From JAWLGZ01 sp041690635 (GTDB taxonomy: Bacteria; Pseudomonadota; Gammaproteobacteria; Thiohalomonadales; Thiohalomonadaceae): DNA of 64,000 nt. The stretch is taken from contig JAWLGZ010000002.1 of NCBI GenBank assembly GCA_041690635.1, positions 1 through 64,000 of the forward strand, given 5' to 3'. This document shows, piece after piece, positions 16,735-25,566 of this stretch. The first letter of the stretch is position 1; each line of letters opens with the position of its first letter. The translations under genes were made by a program, and so were the position numbers. The notes beneath the pieces were generated by a model. It was given only the letters and a program-made list of their open reading frames with translations. It made no database searches and had not been told where the DNA came from.

Positions 16735-18264
16735 ATGCCTGCCCCCTCCCCCACTCCGGCAATAGCAAACGACCCGCGGCCGCGTCCTGCGGGTTCTACC
16801 GCCTACCTGTGGTCGACTCTCGGTGTGGCGGCGGCAATCGCCGCGGCATTTCTGCTCAAGCTACTCGTCCCCCACGCGAACCTTTCGCTGGTCTTCCTCA
16901 CCGGCGTCCTCGTGGTCGCCACCCGCTGGGGATTCGGTCCGTCACTCTATGCCGGAGCACTGAGCTTTCTCGCCTACAACTTTTTCTTCACGCCTCCGCA
17001 TTACACCTTTCAGGTCCACGACGACGCTGATGTGGCAGGGCTGCTTTTCTTCCTCGTGGTTGCCGCGCTGACCGGCAAGCTGGCCGCCCGCATGCATGAC
17101 GAGGCGGCGAGGAGCCGTTCCGGGCTCGAGCGCATCGGCAGCCTGTACGCCTTCTCCAAGCGGATGTCCGCCGCGGCTGAAACTGATGATGTGCTGAGAG
17201 AACTGGCGCAACACCTGTCCGGCCTGTTCGATTGTCCAGTGGCGACGCTACTCCCGCGCCCTGACGGCTCTCTTGCAGTCAATGCCGGCCACCCGGTGGA
17301 GAATACCATCGAACTGCCGATGCACCATCTGGAGTCGGCTTGGCGAGCGCACCACTCACCCGCCCCGCTTGCGGGCATGGTGTTCTTCACCCTGGGTACC
17401 TCGCGCGGCCCGGTGGGGCTGGTGGCCATCAAGCGCGACATCCTGGAGGCGGACCAGTGGGATCAGACCCGAGCCCTGTGCGACCAGGCGGCCGTTGCCG
17501 TGGAGCGCACCGCCCTGGTCGGCGACCTGGAACAGGCGCGGCTGGCCGCAGAAACAGAGCAGCTTCGCTCCGCCCTGCTCTCCTCGGTCTCCCACGACCT
17601 GCGCACGCCGCTCTCCTCCATCATCGGCTCCACCAGCAGCCTGCTGGAGTACGGCGACGGCATCGGTGAGGCGGGGCGCCGTGAGCTGCTGCGCACTGTG
17701 CTGAACGAGGCCGAGCGTCTCAACCGCTACATCCAGAACCTGCTCGACATGACGCGCCTCGGTCAGGGACAGCTTTCGCTGCGCCGTGACTGGGTGGGAC
17801 TCGAGGATATCGTCTCCGCTGCGGTCAATCGCCTGGCACCGGAGCTGGAGCGATTCCAGTTCCAAATCGAGATCGCGCCCGGCATCCCGCTGCTGCACGT
17901 TCACGGCGCCTTTGTCGAACAGGCCCTCTTCAACCTGCTCGACAACGCGGTGACCTATTCGCCCCCCGGGGGCACCATCCGGGTGATCGGGCGTGCAGCA
18001 GAAGGCTCGGTGGTGGTGGATGTGACAGACCAGGGGGCGGGCATCCCGGAGGAGGAACGGGAAAAGATTTTCGACATGTTCTACAGCCTGCGGGGCGGTG
18101 ACCGGCGCCAGGAGGGGACCGGCCTCGGACTCTCCATCTGCAGGGGTCTCATCGGCGCCCACGGCGGCGAAGTCCACGCCCTGGACAGCGTAGAGGGTCC
18201 GGGAACCTGTATGCGCATCACCCTGCCAATCGCCGAAACAGCGGCACGGGAGACCGCAGCGTGA
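16735..18264 (+). CDS. KdpD-like sensor histidine kinase lacking the cytoplasmic N-terminal domain
   Basis: The 509-residue protein corresponds to the C-terminal half of KdpD. Residues 25-120 form the DUF4118 membrane block (VVATRWGFGPSLYAGALSFLAYNFFFTPP is very KdpD-like), about 130-265 a GAF-like region, then HisKA with SSVSHDLRTPL (His287) and an HATPase domain (NLLDNAVTYSP, DQGAGIP, GTGLGLSI). The KdpD/USP N-terminal half of about 380 residues that binds ATP and c-di-AMP in other KdpD proteins is absent. The next gene overlaps (GTGA) and encodes the partner regulator. The neighbour trkH suggests control of K+ uptake; no kdpFABC is present here. Confidence 0.9.
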   Translation: MPAPSPTPAIANDPRPRPAGSTAYLWSTLGVAAAIAAAFLLKLLVPHANLSLVFLTGVLVVATRWGFGPSLYAGALSFLAYNFFFTPPHYTFQVHDDADVAGLLFFLVVAALTGKLAARMHDEAARSRSGLERIGSLYAFSKRMSAAAETDDVLRELAQHLSGLFDCPVATLLPRPDGSLAVNAGHPVENTIELPMHHLESAWRAHHSPAPLAGMVFFTLGTSRGPVGLVAIKRDILEADQWDQTRALCDQAAVAVERTALVGDLEQARLAAETEQLRSALLSSVSHDLRTPLSSIIGSTSSLLEYGDGIGEAGRRELLRTVLNEAERLNRYIQNLLDMTRLGQGQLSLRRDWVGLEDIVSAAVNRLAPELERFQFQIEIAPGIPLLHVHGAFVEQALFNLLDNAVTYSPPGGTIRVIGRAAEGSVVVDVTDQGAGIPEEEREKIFDMFYSLRGGDRRQEGTGLGLSICRGLIGAHGGEVHALDSVEGPGTCMRITLPIAETAARETAA

Positions 18265-18971
18265 CCACTGCAGCTGGAAGCGTCCTCATCGTCGAGGACG
18301 ACGCCCCGATCCGCCGCTTCCTGCGCATCAGCCTGGAGGCGCACGGCTACGCGGTGCGTGAAGCACGCCGGGGTGCGGAAGGACTGGAGCTCTGTAGGGA
18401 CGATACACCGGATCTGGTCATACTCGATCTTGGGCTGCCGGACATGGATGGTCAGGCTTTCATTCCCCGTCTCAGGGAGTGGTCCTCGGTGCCGATCATT
18501 GTCCTCTCCGTGCGCTCGTACGAGGAGGAAAAAGTGGCGGCTCTGGACGCTGGCGCCGACGACTATGTAACCAAGCCGTTCGGCATCTCCGAGTTGATGG
18601 CCCGTATCCGCGCTGTGAGCCGGCAGCGTGGACGCACCCCGGAGTCATCCCTGCTACAGGCAGGAGAACTGCGGATCGATCTGGCCTGCCATGAAGTGCG
18701 GCTGGGTGAACAGACGATTCATCTATCGCGCAAGGAGTACGACCTGCTGAAGCTGTTCGTTACCGAGCCGGACCGGGTACTCACCCACAGACACCTGCTG
18801 CGGCAACTCTGGGGTCCCTCTCACTCCGACGACACCCATTACCTTCGGGTGCTGGTGGGTCACCTGCGCCAGAAGCTGGGCGACGAGCCTTCCCGGCCAC
18901 GTTTCATCGTGACCGTCCAGGGGGTGGGGTATCGCTTCATCCCCGTCGCGGAGCCGGTGCAGCGGGGGTGA
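18261..18971 (+). CDS. KdpE-like OmpR-family response regulator
   Basis: The 236-residue regulator has a receiver domain (acidic pair EDD at 12-14, phospho-acceptor Asp56 in LVILDLGLPDMDG, Lys in VTKPFG) and a winged-helix DNA-binding domain (about 135-230, LSRKEYDLLKLFV, HYLRVLVGHLRQKL). The sequence is close to KdpE. The GTG start at 18261 overlaps the kinase stop, giving coupled translation. It should be phosphorylated by the adjacent kinase. The closest potential target is the divergent trkH promoter region. Confidence 0.93.
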   Translation: MTTAAGSVLIVEDDAPIRRFLRISLEAHGYAVREARRGAEGLELCRDDTPDLVILDLGLPDMDGQAFIPRLREWSSVPIIVLSVRSYEEEKVAALDAGADDYVTKPFGISELMARIRAVSRQRGRTPESSLLQAGELRIDLACHEVRLGEQTIHLSRKEYDLLKLFVTEPDRVLTHRHLLRQLWGPSHSDDTHYLRVLVGHLRQKLGDEPSRPRFIVTVQGVGYRFIPVAEPVQRG

Positions 18972-19001
18972 GTAGTCAGTTCCATCCGTTGCTCTCACCG
19001 A

Positions 19002-21956
19002 CTATCGCCAGCTGCCGTGATAGCCGCCGACCCGCTCGCGACGCGCCAGGTCGATCACCTCGGCCAGGTGGAGCGCGCGGCGGCCGGTGCCCTGGAGGAT
19101 CTGTTCGCGACAACTGAAGCCGTCGGTCACCACCAGCGTCTCGTCGCCCGCCTGCCGCACGGCGGGGAGGAGCACCCGTTCACCGGCGGCCATCGACACC
19201 TCGAACCGCGCCGCCACCATGCCGAAGGCGCCGGAGAGGCCGCAGCAGCCGGAGTCCAGCACGTCGAACCCGATCCCCATTTTGCCGAGCACCTGCCGAT
19301 CCGGCTCCATCCCGAACAGTACCTTGTGGTGGCAGTGACCGTGCACCACCGCCCGGCGGTCCAGCTGCGGCAGATCGTACCCGGGCGCCTTTTCACGCAG
19401 GAACTCGCCCAGGAGATAGGTCTGCCGCGCCAGCCGCAGCGCCTGCATGTCGTGCGGGAACAGGTTGGGCAATTCATCGCGAAACACCGAGGCGCAGCCC
19501 GGCTCCAGCACCACCAGCGGCACGCCGTCGCGGATCGGTTCCCGCAGGATCTCCAGCGTCCTCTGCAGCAGGCGCCGGGCGCGCCCCAGCATGCCGCTGT
19601 CGTAGAGCGGACGGCCGCAACAGACCCGCTCACGCGGCACCCGCACGCGGAAGCCGGCACTCTCCAGCACCCCGACCGCCGCCTGTCCTATCTCCGGGTA
19701 GAAGTGGTTGTTGAAGGTGTCCGGCCACAGGATCACCGCCGGACGCTCCCCGTCACCGCTTAACGGCTGGCGCCCGAACCAGTGCTGAAAGGTTTCGTCT
19801 GCATAGGGGGGCAAGCGGCGAGTCGGTGCAATCCCGATCATCCGCCGAATCGCGCGGGCCGAAGCCCCCTCCTGCAACAGGCGGTTGACCTGACGCGGGG
19901 CGCGCGCGGCGAGCCGTGACCACAGGTCGATATGGCCGAAGGCGTAGTCGGAGAGCGGGCGCAGCCGGCCGCGGTAGTAGCGGTGCATGTACTCCGCCTT
20001 GTAGGTGGCGAGGTCCACGTTGACCGGGCACTCCCCCTTGCACCCCTTGCAGGCGAGACAGAGCTCCAGCGACTCCCGCACCGCCTCGTCGCGCCAGCCG
20101 CCGGTGATCACATCCCCCTGCAGCATCTCGAACAGCAGGTGCGCCCGGCCGCGGGTGGTATGTTTCTCCTCCCGCGTCACCCGGTAGCTCGGGCACATCG
20201 TGCCCCCCTCCTCGCGCCGGCACTTGCCAACGCCCACACAACGCAGCAGGGCGCGCGGCAGACTGCCGTTGTCCTCCGGGTAGAAGAAGACCGTCTTCAC
20301 CTCGCCCGGGTTGTAGCCGGTGCCGAGGCGCAGGTTCTCGTCGATACGGTACGGATCCACCACCTTGCCCGGATTCATCATCCACTCCGGGTCCCAGATG
20401 GACTTGAACTCCCGGAATCCCTCCACCAGATCGTCGCCAAAGAGCTTCGGCAGCAGTTCGCCACGGGCCTGGCCGTCACCGTGCTCGCCCGAGAAGGAGC
20501 CGCCCAGCTCCACCACCAGATCCGCCGCGGCGTCGATAAACCGCCGATAGCGTTCGATCCCCGCGGCGGTGATCAGGTCGAAGTCGATCCGGGTATGGAT
20601 GCAGCCCTGGCCGAAGTGGCCGTAGAGGTCGCACTGATAGCCATACTCCTCCAGCAGCCCGCGCAGCCGTCGCAGGTACTCGCCGACCCGCGCCGGCGGT
20701 ACCGCCGAATCCTCCCAACCGGGCCAGGCGACCTTCGCCCCCGGCACGTGAGCGGTGGCACCGAGGCCCGATTCCCGGATCTCCCACACCCGCTTCTGGC
20801 GCTCATCGGCATAGAGGGTCATGGTCGGCGGTCTCTCCCCGGCGGAGAGCGCCTCCATGGCGGCCCGCGCGTTTGCCTCCGCCTGTGCCCGATCGGCACC
20901 GCCGAACTCCGCCAGCAGCCAGCCGCGCCCCTCCGGCAGCAGGGGGATGCTCCCGGTGTGCAGGTTGGTCCGCCGCAGGTCCTGAACCAGCCGGTCATCG
21001 ATCCCCTCGAGACCGACCGGGCCGTGCGCCATCACCTCGGGCACGTGGTCGCCCGCCGCGTAGACGTTCGGATAGCCGAGCACCAGCAGTGCGCGGGCAG
21101 GCGGGCTCTCCACCAGCCGTACCGTCGCCTCCAGCACCGCCACACAGGTGCCCTCGCTGCCCACCAGCGCACGCGCCACCTGAAAGCCGTTCTCGGGCAG
21201 CAGTTCGTCCAGGTTGAAGCCGGAGACACGGCGGGGAATGTCCGGGAAGCGGGCACGCATGCGATCGGCGTAACGATCGCGCAGCTCCCGCAGGCGCCGA
21301 TAGATCTCGCCCCGCCGCCCGCCGGCCGCAACGATCGACTCAAGTTCATCGTCGGAGGTGGCCCCGACCCGCAGACGGACTCCGTCATAGGTCACCACCT
21401 CCAGCTCCACGATGTTGTCGGCGGTGCGCCCGCCCATCACCGAGTGGACGCCGCAGGAGTTGTTGCCGATCATCCCGCCGAGGGTGTTTTGCTTGTGGGT
21501 GGCCGGGTCCGGTGCAAAGGTGAGGTGGTGCTGTTCCGCGGCGTCACGCAGGTTGTCCAGAATCACCCCGGGCTGCACGCGGGCAGTCCTGCGCTCCGGA
21601 TCGATTTCGAGGATGCGGTTCATGTTCTTCGACATGTCGAGCACCACCGCCACATTGCAGCACTGCCCGGCAAGGGAGGTCCCGCCCCCGCGCGAGAGCA
21701 CCGGCGCGCGGTGACGCCGGCAGGCGTCGATGGCGGCGATCACATCGTCCGCGTCACGCGGAATCACGACCGCGATGGGCGGCTGGCGGTAGTTGGAGCC
21801 GTCGGTGGCATAGAGCGCCCGGCTGCCGGCATCGAAACGCACCTCGCCGCGCACGTTCGCAGCCAGATCGCGGGCCAGTGCCGCCGTATCCACACGCGCG
21901 GTATGGCGGGATTTCCGCAGGCGGAGATGATTGCGGTGGTCGGCGGTGTCATTCAC
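19002..21956 (-). CDS. FAD-linked oxidoreductase fused to Fe-S/CCG domains (YdiJ-like)
   Basis: This 984-residue fusion resembles E. coli YdiJ, a D-2-hydroxyglutarate dehydrogenase. The FAD-binding PCMH domain comes first (APVLSRGGGTSLAGQC, about 90), then the FAD-oxidase C-terminal domain with YGHFGQGCIHTRIDFD and SFSGEHGDGQARG. Ferredoxin-type Cys clusters follow (GVGKCRREEGGTMCPSY, LCLACKGCKGECPV), then GlpC-type CCG repeats (VCCGRPLYDSG, SGCCGLSGAFG). It probably oxidises a D-2-hydroxyacid and passes electrons to a quinone or ETF. GTG 21956 overlaps the enolase-family stop (GTGA), so the two are coupled. The operon partners suggest a 2-hydroxyacid or sugar-acid route. Confidence 0.9.
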   Translation of the reverse strand: MNDTADHRNHLRLRKSRHTARVDTAALARDLAANVRGEVRFDAGSRALYATDGSNYRQPPIAVVIPRDADDVIAAIDACRRHRAPVLSRGGGTSLAGQCCNVAVVLDMSKNMNRILEIDPERRTARVQPGVILDNLRDAAEQHHLTFAPDPATHKQNTLGGMIGNNSCGVHSVMGGRTADNIVELEVVTYDGVRLRVGATSDDELESIVAAGGRRGEIYRRLRELRDRYADRMRARFPDIPRRVSGFNLDELLPENGFQVARALVGSEGTCVAVLEATVRLVESPPARALLVLGYPNVYAAGDHVPEVMAHGPVGLEGIDDRLVQDLRRTNLHTGSIPLLPEGRGWLLAEFGGADRAQAEANARAAMEALSAGERPPTMTLYADERQKRVWEIRESGLGATAHVPGAKVAWPGWEDSAVPPARVGEYLRRLRGLLEEYGYQCDLYGHFGQGCIHTRIDFDLITAAGIERYRRFIDAAADLVVELGGSFSGEHGDGQARGELLPKLFGDDLVEGFREFKSIWDPEWMMNPGKVVDPYRIDENLRLGTGYNPGEVKTVFFYPEDNGSLPRALLRCVGVGKCRREEGGTMCPSYRVTREEKHTTRGRAHLLFEMLQGDVITGGWRDEAVRESLELCLACKGCKGECPVNVDLATYKAEYMHRYYRGRLRPLSDYAFGHIDLWSRLAARAPRQVNRLLQEGASARAIRRMIGIAPTRRLPPYADETFQHWFGRQPLSGDGERPAVILWPDTFNNHFYPEIGQAAVGVLESAGFRVRVPRERVCCGRPLYDSGMLGRARRLLQRTLEILREPIRDGVPLVVLEPGCASVFRDELPNLFPHDMQALRLARQTYLLGEFLREKAPGYDLPQLDRRAVVHGHCHHKVLFGMEPDRQVLGKMGIGFDVLDSGCCGLSGAFGMVAARFEVSMAAGERVLLPAVRQAGDETLVVTDGFSCREQILQGTGRRALHLAEVIDLARRERVGGYHGSWR

Positions 21957-23050
21957 AGGGCGAACCGCTCCGCATCCTTGCTCTTCAGCTGTAATCCCAG
22001 GCCGGGCCGGAAGAGGTCCGGTTTGAGCATCCCCTCCACAGGCACGCGTGCACCGTCAAAGAGCAGCTGTTCGATTCGTGCGTGGTCGTGAAAATATTCG
22101 AGGTGACGGACCGGGAGCGCGGCACAGGCCACGTGCAGATGCGCTGCCGGCGCAGTGTGGGTCGAGAGCGGCGTGTGGAACGCCTCGCAGAGGGCAGCGG
22201 CCTGCAACAGGCCGCTGATGCCGCCGCAGCGGGTGACATCCGCCTGCAGCACATCCACTGCGCCCGCCTCCAGCAGCCGGCGAAAGTCGTCGGGCCGCCA
22301 GCAATACTCGCCCGCACTCACCTCCATGCCGGCCGGCGCCCGATCCCGCAGGAGCCGCAGCCCCTCGAGATCATCGGAACTGACCGGCTCTTCAAACCAG
22401 GTCACACCGAAGCGGATGAACGCCTCTGCGGCCTCCAGCGCCTGCTTGCGACTGAAGGCCCCGTTGGCATCGACCAGCAACTCCGTATCATCGCCTATGA
22501 CCCGCCTTGCGGCCGCGACCCGCTCAACATCCCGTTTCGGATCGCGGCCCACCTTCATCTTCACATACCGCATCCCCTCCTCGACCCAGCCGCCGAGTTG
22601 CGTCTCGACCTCCTCCTCATCGTAGGAGGTAAAGCCGCCGCTGCCGTAGACCGGTACCTCGTCACGCACCAAGCCCAACAACACGGCAAGCGGTACGCCG
22701 AACAGCCGCGCCTTCAGGTCCCACAGGGCGATATCGATGGCGGAGATGGCCGCGGCGGCGATCCCGGACTGTCCCAGGTTGCGAACCGCGTGGAACAGAC
22801 GGCGGTGGAGTTCACCGATGCGGATGGCACTGGCACCCACGATCAGGTCGCGCAATCTGTCCTCGATCAGCACGGCGGCGGCACGGTCGGAATAGCTGTA
22901 TCCAACCCCCTCCACCCCGGCACCGCGCACGCGGACGAACACCATGGTGGTGGCGCTCCAGGCCAGGGTGCCGTCCGACTCGGGACGCTCGGTGGGCACC
23001 CGGTAGGCGGCCACCGACAGCGCTTCGATCGCTTCGTCCGTGCCGCTCAC
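21953..23050 (-). CDS. enolase-superfamily enzyme (mandelate racemase/muconate lactonizing type)
   Basis: The 365-residue protein has the N-terminal capping domain and the C-terminal modified TIM barrel. Visible are the KxK motif in MRYVKMKVGRDP, the metal ligands in LLVDANGAF, WFEEPV and SAGEYCWRP, and a distal DVLQADVTRCGGISG stretch. A D-H dyad could lie at HTPLSTHTAPAAH. GTG 23050 follows a GAGGTGAAC ribosome site. It should abstract the alpha proton of a carboxylate, as in sugar-acid dehydratases or racemases; the substrate is not identifiable. It sits between a TPP enzyme and a 2-hydroxyacid dehydrogenase. Confidence 0.87.
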   Translation of the reverse strand: MSGTDEAIEALSVAAYRVPTERPESDGTLAWSATTMVFVRVRGAGVEGVGYSYSDRAAAVLIEDRLRDLIVGASAIRIGELHRRLFHAVRNLGQSGIAAAAISAIDIALWDLKARLFGVPLAVLLGLVRDEVPVYGSGGFTSYDEEEVETQLGGWVEEGMRYVKMKVGRDPKRDVERVAAARRVIGDDTELLVDANGAFSRKQALEAAEAFIRFGVTWFEEPVSSDDLEGLRLLRDRAPAGMEVSAGEYCWRPDDFRRLLEAGAVDVLQADVTRCGGISGLLQAAALCEAFHTPLSTHTAPAAHLHVACAALPVRHLEYFHDHARIEQLLFDGARVPVEGMLKPDLFRPGLGLQLKSKDAERFAL

Positions 23051-23126
23051 GGGTTCACCTCGCTTGCGTGCCCGCCAGTCTCTACAGGTGTCCGGTTTGC
23101 CGCATACGCCATGGCTCGCCAGCCAT

Positions 23127-24914
23127 TCACCGCCGGGGGAGGATCTGGTCCACATATTCGGCAACGGAACGACGGATGATACCGCCCGCCTCCGGATCGC
23201 CCTTCAACAGTGCCGAGGCGTAGCCCTTCGCCTGCTTGAGACTGATGTGCGGCGGCAGCGGCGGCACGTTGGGATCGGCCATCACCTCCAGGACGACCGG
23301 ACGCCGACTCTGCAGCGCCTCGTCCCAGGCGTCGCCGATCGCCTCCGGGTCATCAACCTTGATCCCCTCGAAGCCGATCAACTCGGCGTAGCTCGCATAA
23401 GGAAAGTCGGGGATGTTCTGGGAACCTTCGAACTTGGGATCGCCGGAGAGCACCCGCTGCTCCCAGGTCACCTGATTGAGATCCCGATTGTTCAACACCA
23501 TCACGATGAAGGTGGGATTGGCCCAATTGCGAAAATACTTGGCGGCGGTGATCAGTTCGCTGTTGCCGTTCATCTGCATCGCGCCGTCGCCGACCAGCGC
23601 GATCACCGGCCGCTCCGGCCAGGCCATCTTTGCTGCAATGGCGTAAGGCACCCCCGGCCCCATGGTGGCGAGCCCGCCGGAGAGAGACATCATCATGCCG
23701 TCACGCGCCTTCAGATCCCGCGCATACCAGTTGGCCACGGAGCCGGAGTCGGCGGTCAGAATCACGTCGTCGGGCAGGCGGTGCGACAGCTCCCAGAACA
23801 CCCGCTGCGGGTTGATCGGCTCCGCCTTGTTCATCGCCCGCGACTCCAGCACGCGCCACCACTCCGCCACGTTCTTCTCCACCTTGTGGCGCCAGGCGTT
23901 GCGGTTCTTCTTTCTCAGCATGGGCAGCAGCGCCTGCAAGGTCTCCTTTGCATCGCCGGTGAGGTTCACCTCCATGGGATAGCGGATGCTGAGCTTGCGT
24001 GGATCGATATCGATCTGTACGCCGCGCGCCTGTCCCTCCTTCGGCAGAAACTCCGAGTAGGGAAAGGTCGAACCGATCATCAGCAGGGTGTCGCACTCGC
24101 TCATCAGGTCCCAGCTCGGCTTGGTGCCGAGCAGGCCGATGGCACCGGTGACGTAGGGCAGTTCGTCGGAGAGCACCGACTTGCCGAGCAGCGCCTTGGC
24201 CACACCGGCTTTCAGCATGTCGGCTACCCGGATCACCTCTTCACGTGCGCCCAGCGCGCCGGCACCGACCAGGATGGCCACCCGCTTGCCCTCGTTCAGC
24301 ACCTCGGCGGCCCGCTGCAGTTCGGGTTCCCTGGGCACGATGCGCGGCGGTTCATAACCGACGCCTGAATAGACAGAGCCGTGCCGGCGCGGCGGATGAA
24401 CAACCGCCTTCATCTCCTGAATGTCGCTCGGCACCACCACGCAGGTGACCCGATTCCTCGCCCGTGCGATCCGCACCGCCCGATCGACAACGTGTCGCGC
24501 CTGCGCCGGAACGGCAACCATCTGCACGTAGTCGCTTGCCACGTCCTTGAACAGCGTGGTGAGGTCCACCTCCTGTTGATAGTCGCTGCCGAGCGAAGAG
24601 AGCTTCTGCTGGCCGATGATGGCGACTACCGGCTGGTGATCGAGCTTGGCGTCATAGAGGCCGTTCAGCAGGTGGATTGCACCCGGCCCCGAGGTGGCCA
24701 GGCACACACCCACCTCGCCGGTGAACTTGGCATGGGCGCAGGCCATGAAGGCGGCCATCTCTTCGTGCCGCACCTGGATGAACTCCAGCTTCCCGCTCAT
24801 CCTGTCGAGCGCGCCCATCAGGCCGTTGATACCGTCACCGGGGTAGCCATAAATGCGGCCGACTCCCCACTGGTGCAGGCGTTCCAGAATGAAGTCACCG
24901 ACGTTCTGACTCAC
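23127..24914 (-). CDS. thiamine-pyrophosphate enzyme (pyruvate oxidase/acetolactate synthase family)
   Basis: The 595-residue protein has the three-domain plan of TPP enzymes: N-terminal Pyr domain with IYGYPGDGINGLMGAL and the catalytic Glu in VRHEEMAAFMA, a central domain, and a C-terminal PP domain with GDGAMQMNGNSELITAAKYF and then NNRDL, the Mg/TPP motif. It is similar to PoxB and other TPP-requiring oxidases and decarboxylases. GTG 24914 is preceded by GGGAAGGTGG. It is the first gene of a three-gene operon. The substrate is probably pyruvate or another 2-oxoacid (inference). Confidence 0.88.
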   Translation of the reverse strand: MSQNVGDFILERLHQWGVGRIYGYPGDGINGLMGALDRMSGKLEFIQVRHEEMAAFMACAHAKFTGEVGVCLATSGPGAIHLLNGLYDAKLDHQPVVAIIGQQKLSSLGSDYQQEVDLTTLFKDVASDYVQMVAVPAQARHVVDRAVRIARARNRVTCVVVPSDIQEMKAVVHPPRRHGSVYSGVGYEPPRIVPREPELQRAAEVLNEGKRVAILVGAGALGAREEVIRVADMLKAGVAKALLGKSVLSDELPYVTGAIGLLGTKPSWDLMSECDTLLMIGSTFPYSEFLPKEGQARGVQIDIDPRKLSIRYPMEVNLTGDAKETLQALLPMLRKKNRNAWRHKVEKNVAEWWRVLESRAMNKAEPINPQRVFWELSHRLPDDVILTADSGSVANWYARDLKARDGMMMSLSGGLATMGPGVPYAIAAKMAWPERPVIALVGDGAMQMNGNSELITAAKYFRNWANPTFIVMVLNNRDLNQVTWEQRVLSGDPKFEGSQNIPDFPYASYAELIGFEGIKVDDPEAIGDAWDEALQSRRPVVLEVMADPNVPPLPPHISLKQAKGYASALLKGDPEAGGIIRRSVAEYVDQILPRR

Positions 24915-25032
24915 GCGCCACCTTCCCTGTGCCGGAGCTGTACGGAAACCTGTCACTCGTGAATAACGGTAGTAAGCGCCCGTACGATGTAAAGCGCGGC
25001 GAGCGCTACACTGCCGGTACGGGAGACGATAG

Positions 25033-25551
25033 ATGAGGCGTACGCACACGTGGGAGGGTGATACCGCTGCACAGGCCCGGGCCCGGGAGTTGCGCAACCT
25101 CGGCCGCCTGGCCCACCTGCTCGACCGCGCCATTCCTCTTCCCGGCGGCTACCGCATCGGACTGGACGGGATCATCGGTCTGATTCCGGGCGTGGGTGAC
25201 AGTGCCGGTGCGTTGATCGCGAGCTACATCGTTGCGCGCTCCGCCCGCCTGGGGGTCGGTGCGCCGACGCTGATACGCATGATCTTCAATGTCGCGATCG
25301 ATACCGTGGTGGGGTTCATCCCCCTCCTCGGGGATCTGTTCGACTTTGCCTGGAAGGCCAACCTGCGCAATGTGGAGCTGTTGACGCTGCATGCCGGGGA
25401 ATCACCCGGGGGCCGCGCCGGAGACCGGCGGCTGTGGATGGTCGTAATCCTGCTGGGAGTGCTGGTGCTGATCACCTTTGCCGGAGGCATCCTGCTGCTG
25501 CTTGCCCTGCTCGCCCGGATGTTCGAAAACGGGCTGACACCCGGCGGCTGA
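25033..25551 (+). CDS. DUF4112 family membrane protein
   Basis: The 172-residue protein contains the full DUF4112 pattern: LLDRAIPLPGGYRIGLDGIIGLIPGVGDSAGALIAS, then IRMIFNVAIDTVVGFIPLLGDLFDFAWKAN. A strong C-terminal membrane helix follows (about 138-163, VVILLGVLVLITFAGGILLLL). The function of the family is unknown. It starts about 120 bp from the divergent TPP-enzyme operon and is convergent with the next gene, so it appears monocistronic. Confidence 0.9.
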   Translation: MRRTHTWEGDTAAQARARELRNLGRLAHLLDRAIPLPGGYRIGLDGIIGLIPGVGDSAGALIASYIVARSARLGVGAPTLIRMIFNVAIDTVVGFIPLLGDLFDFAWKANLRNVELLTLHAGESPGGRAGDRRLWMVVILLGVLVLITFAGGILLLLALLARMFENGLTPGG

Positions 25552-25566
25552 ACTTCAGGCTGCCCT

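Noticed and set aside
19002..21956. Frameshift or fusion artefact in the long oxidoreductase
   Set aside because: The FAD, ferredoxin and CCG domains in this order and length match the known YdiJ architecture.
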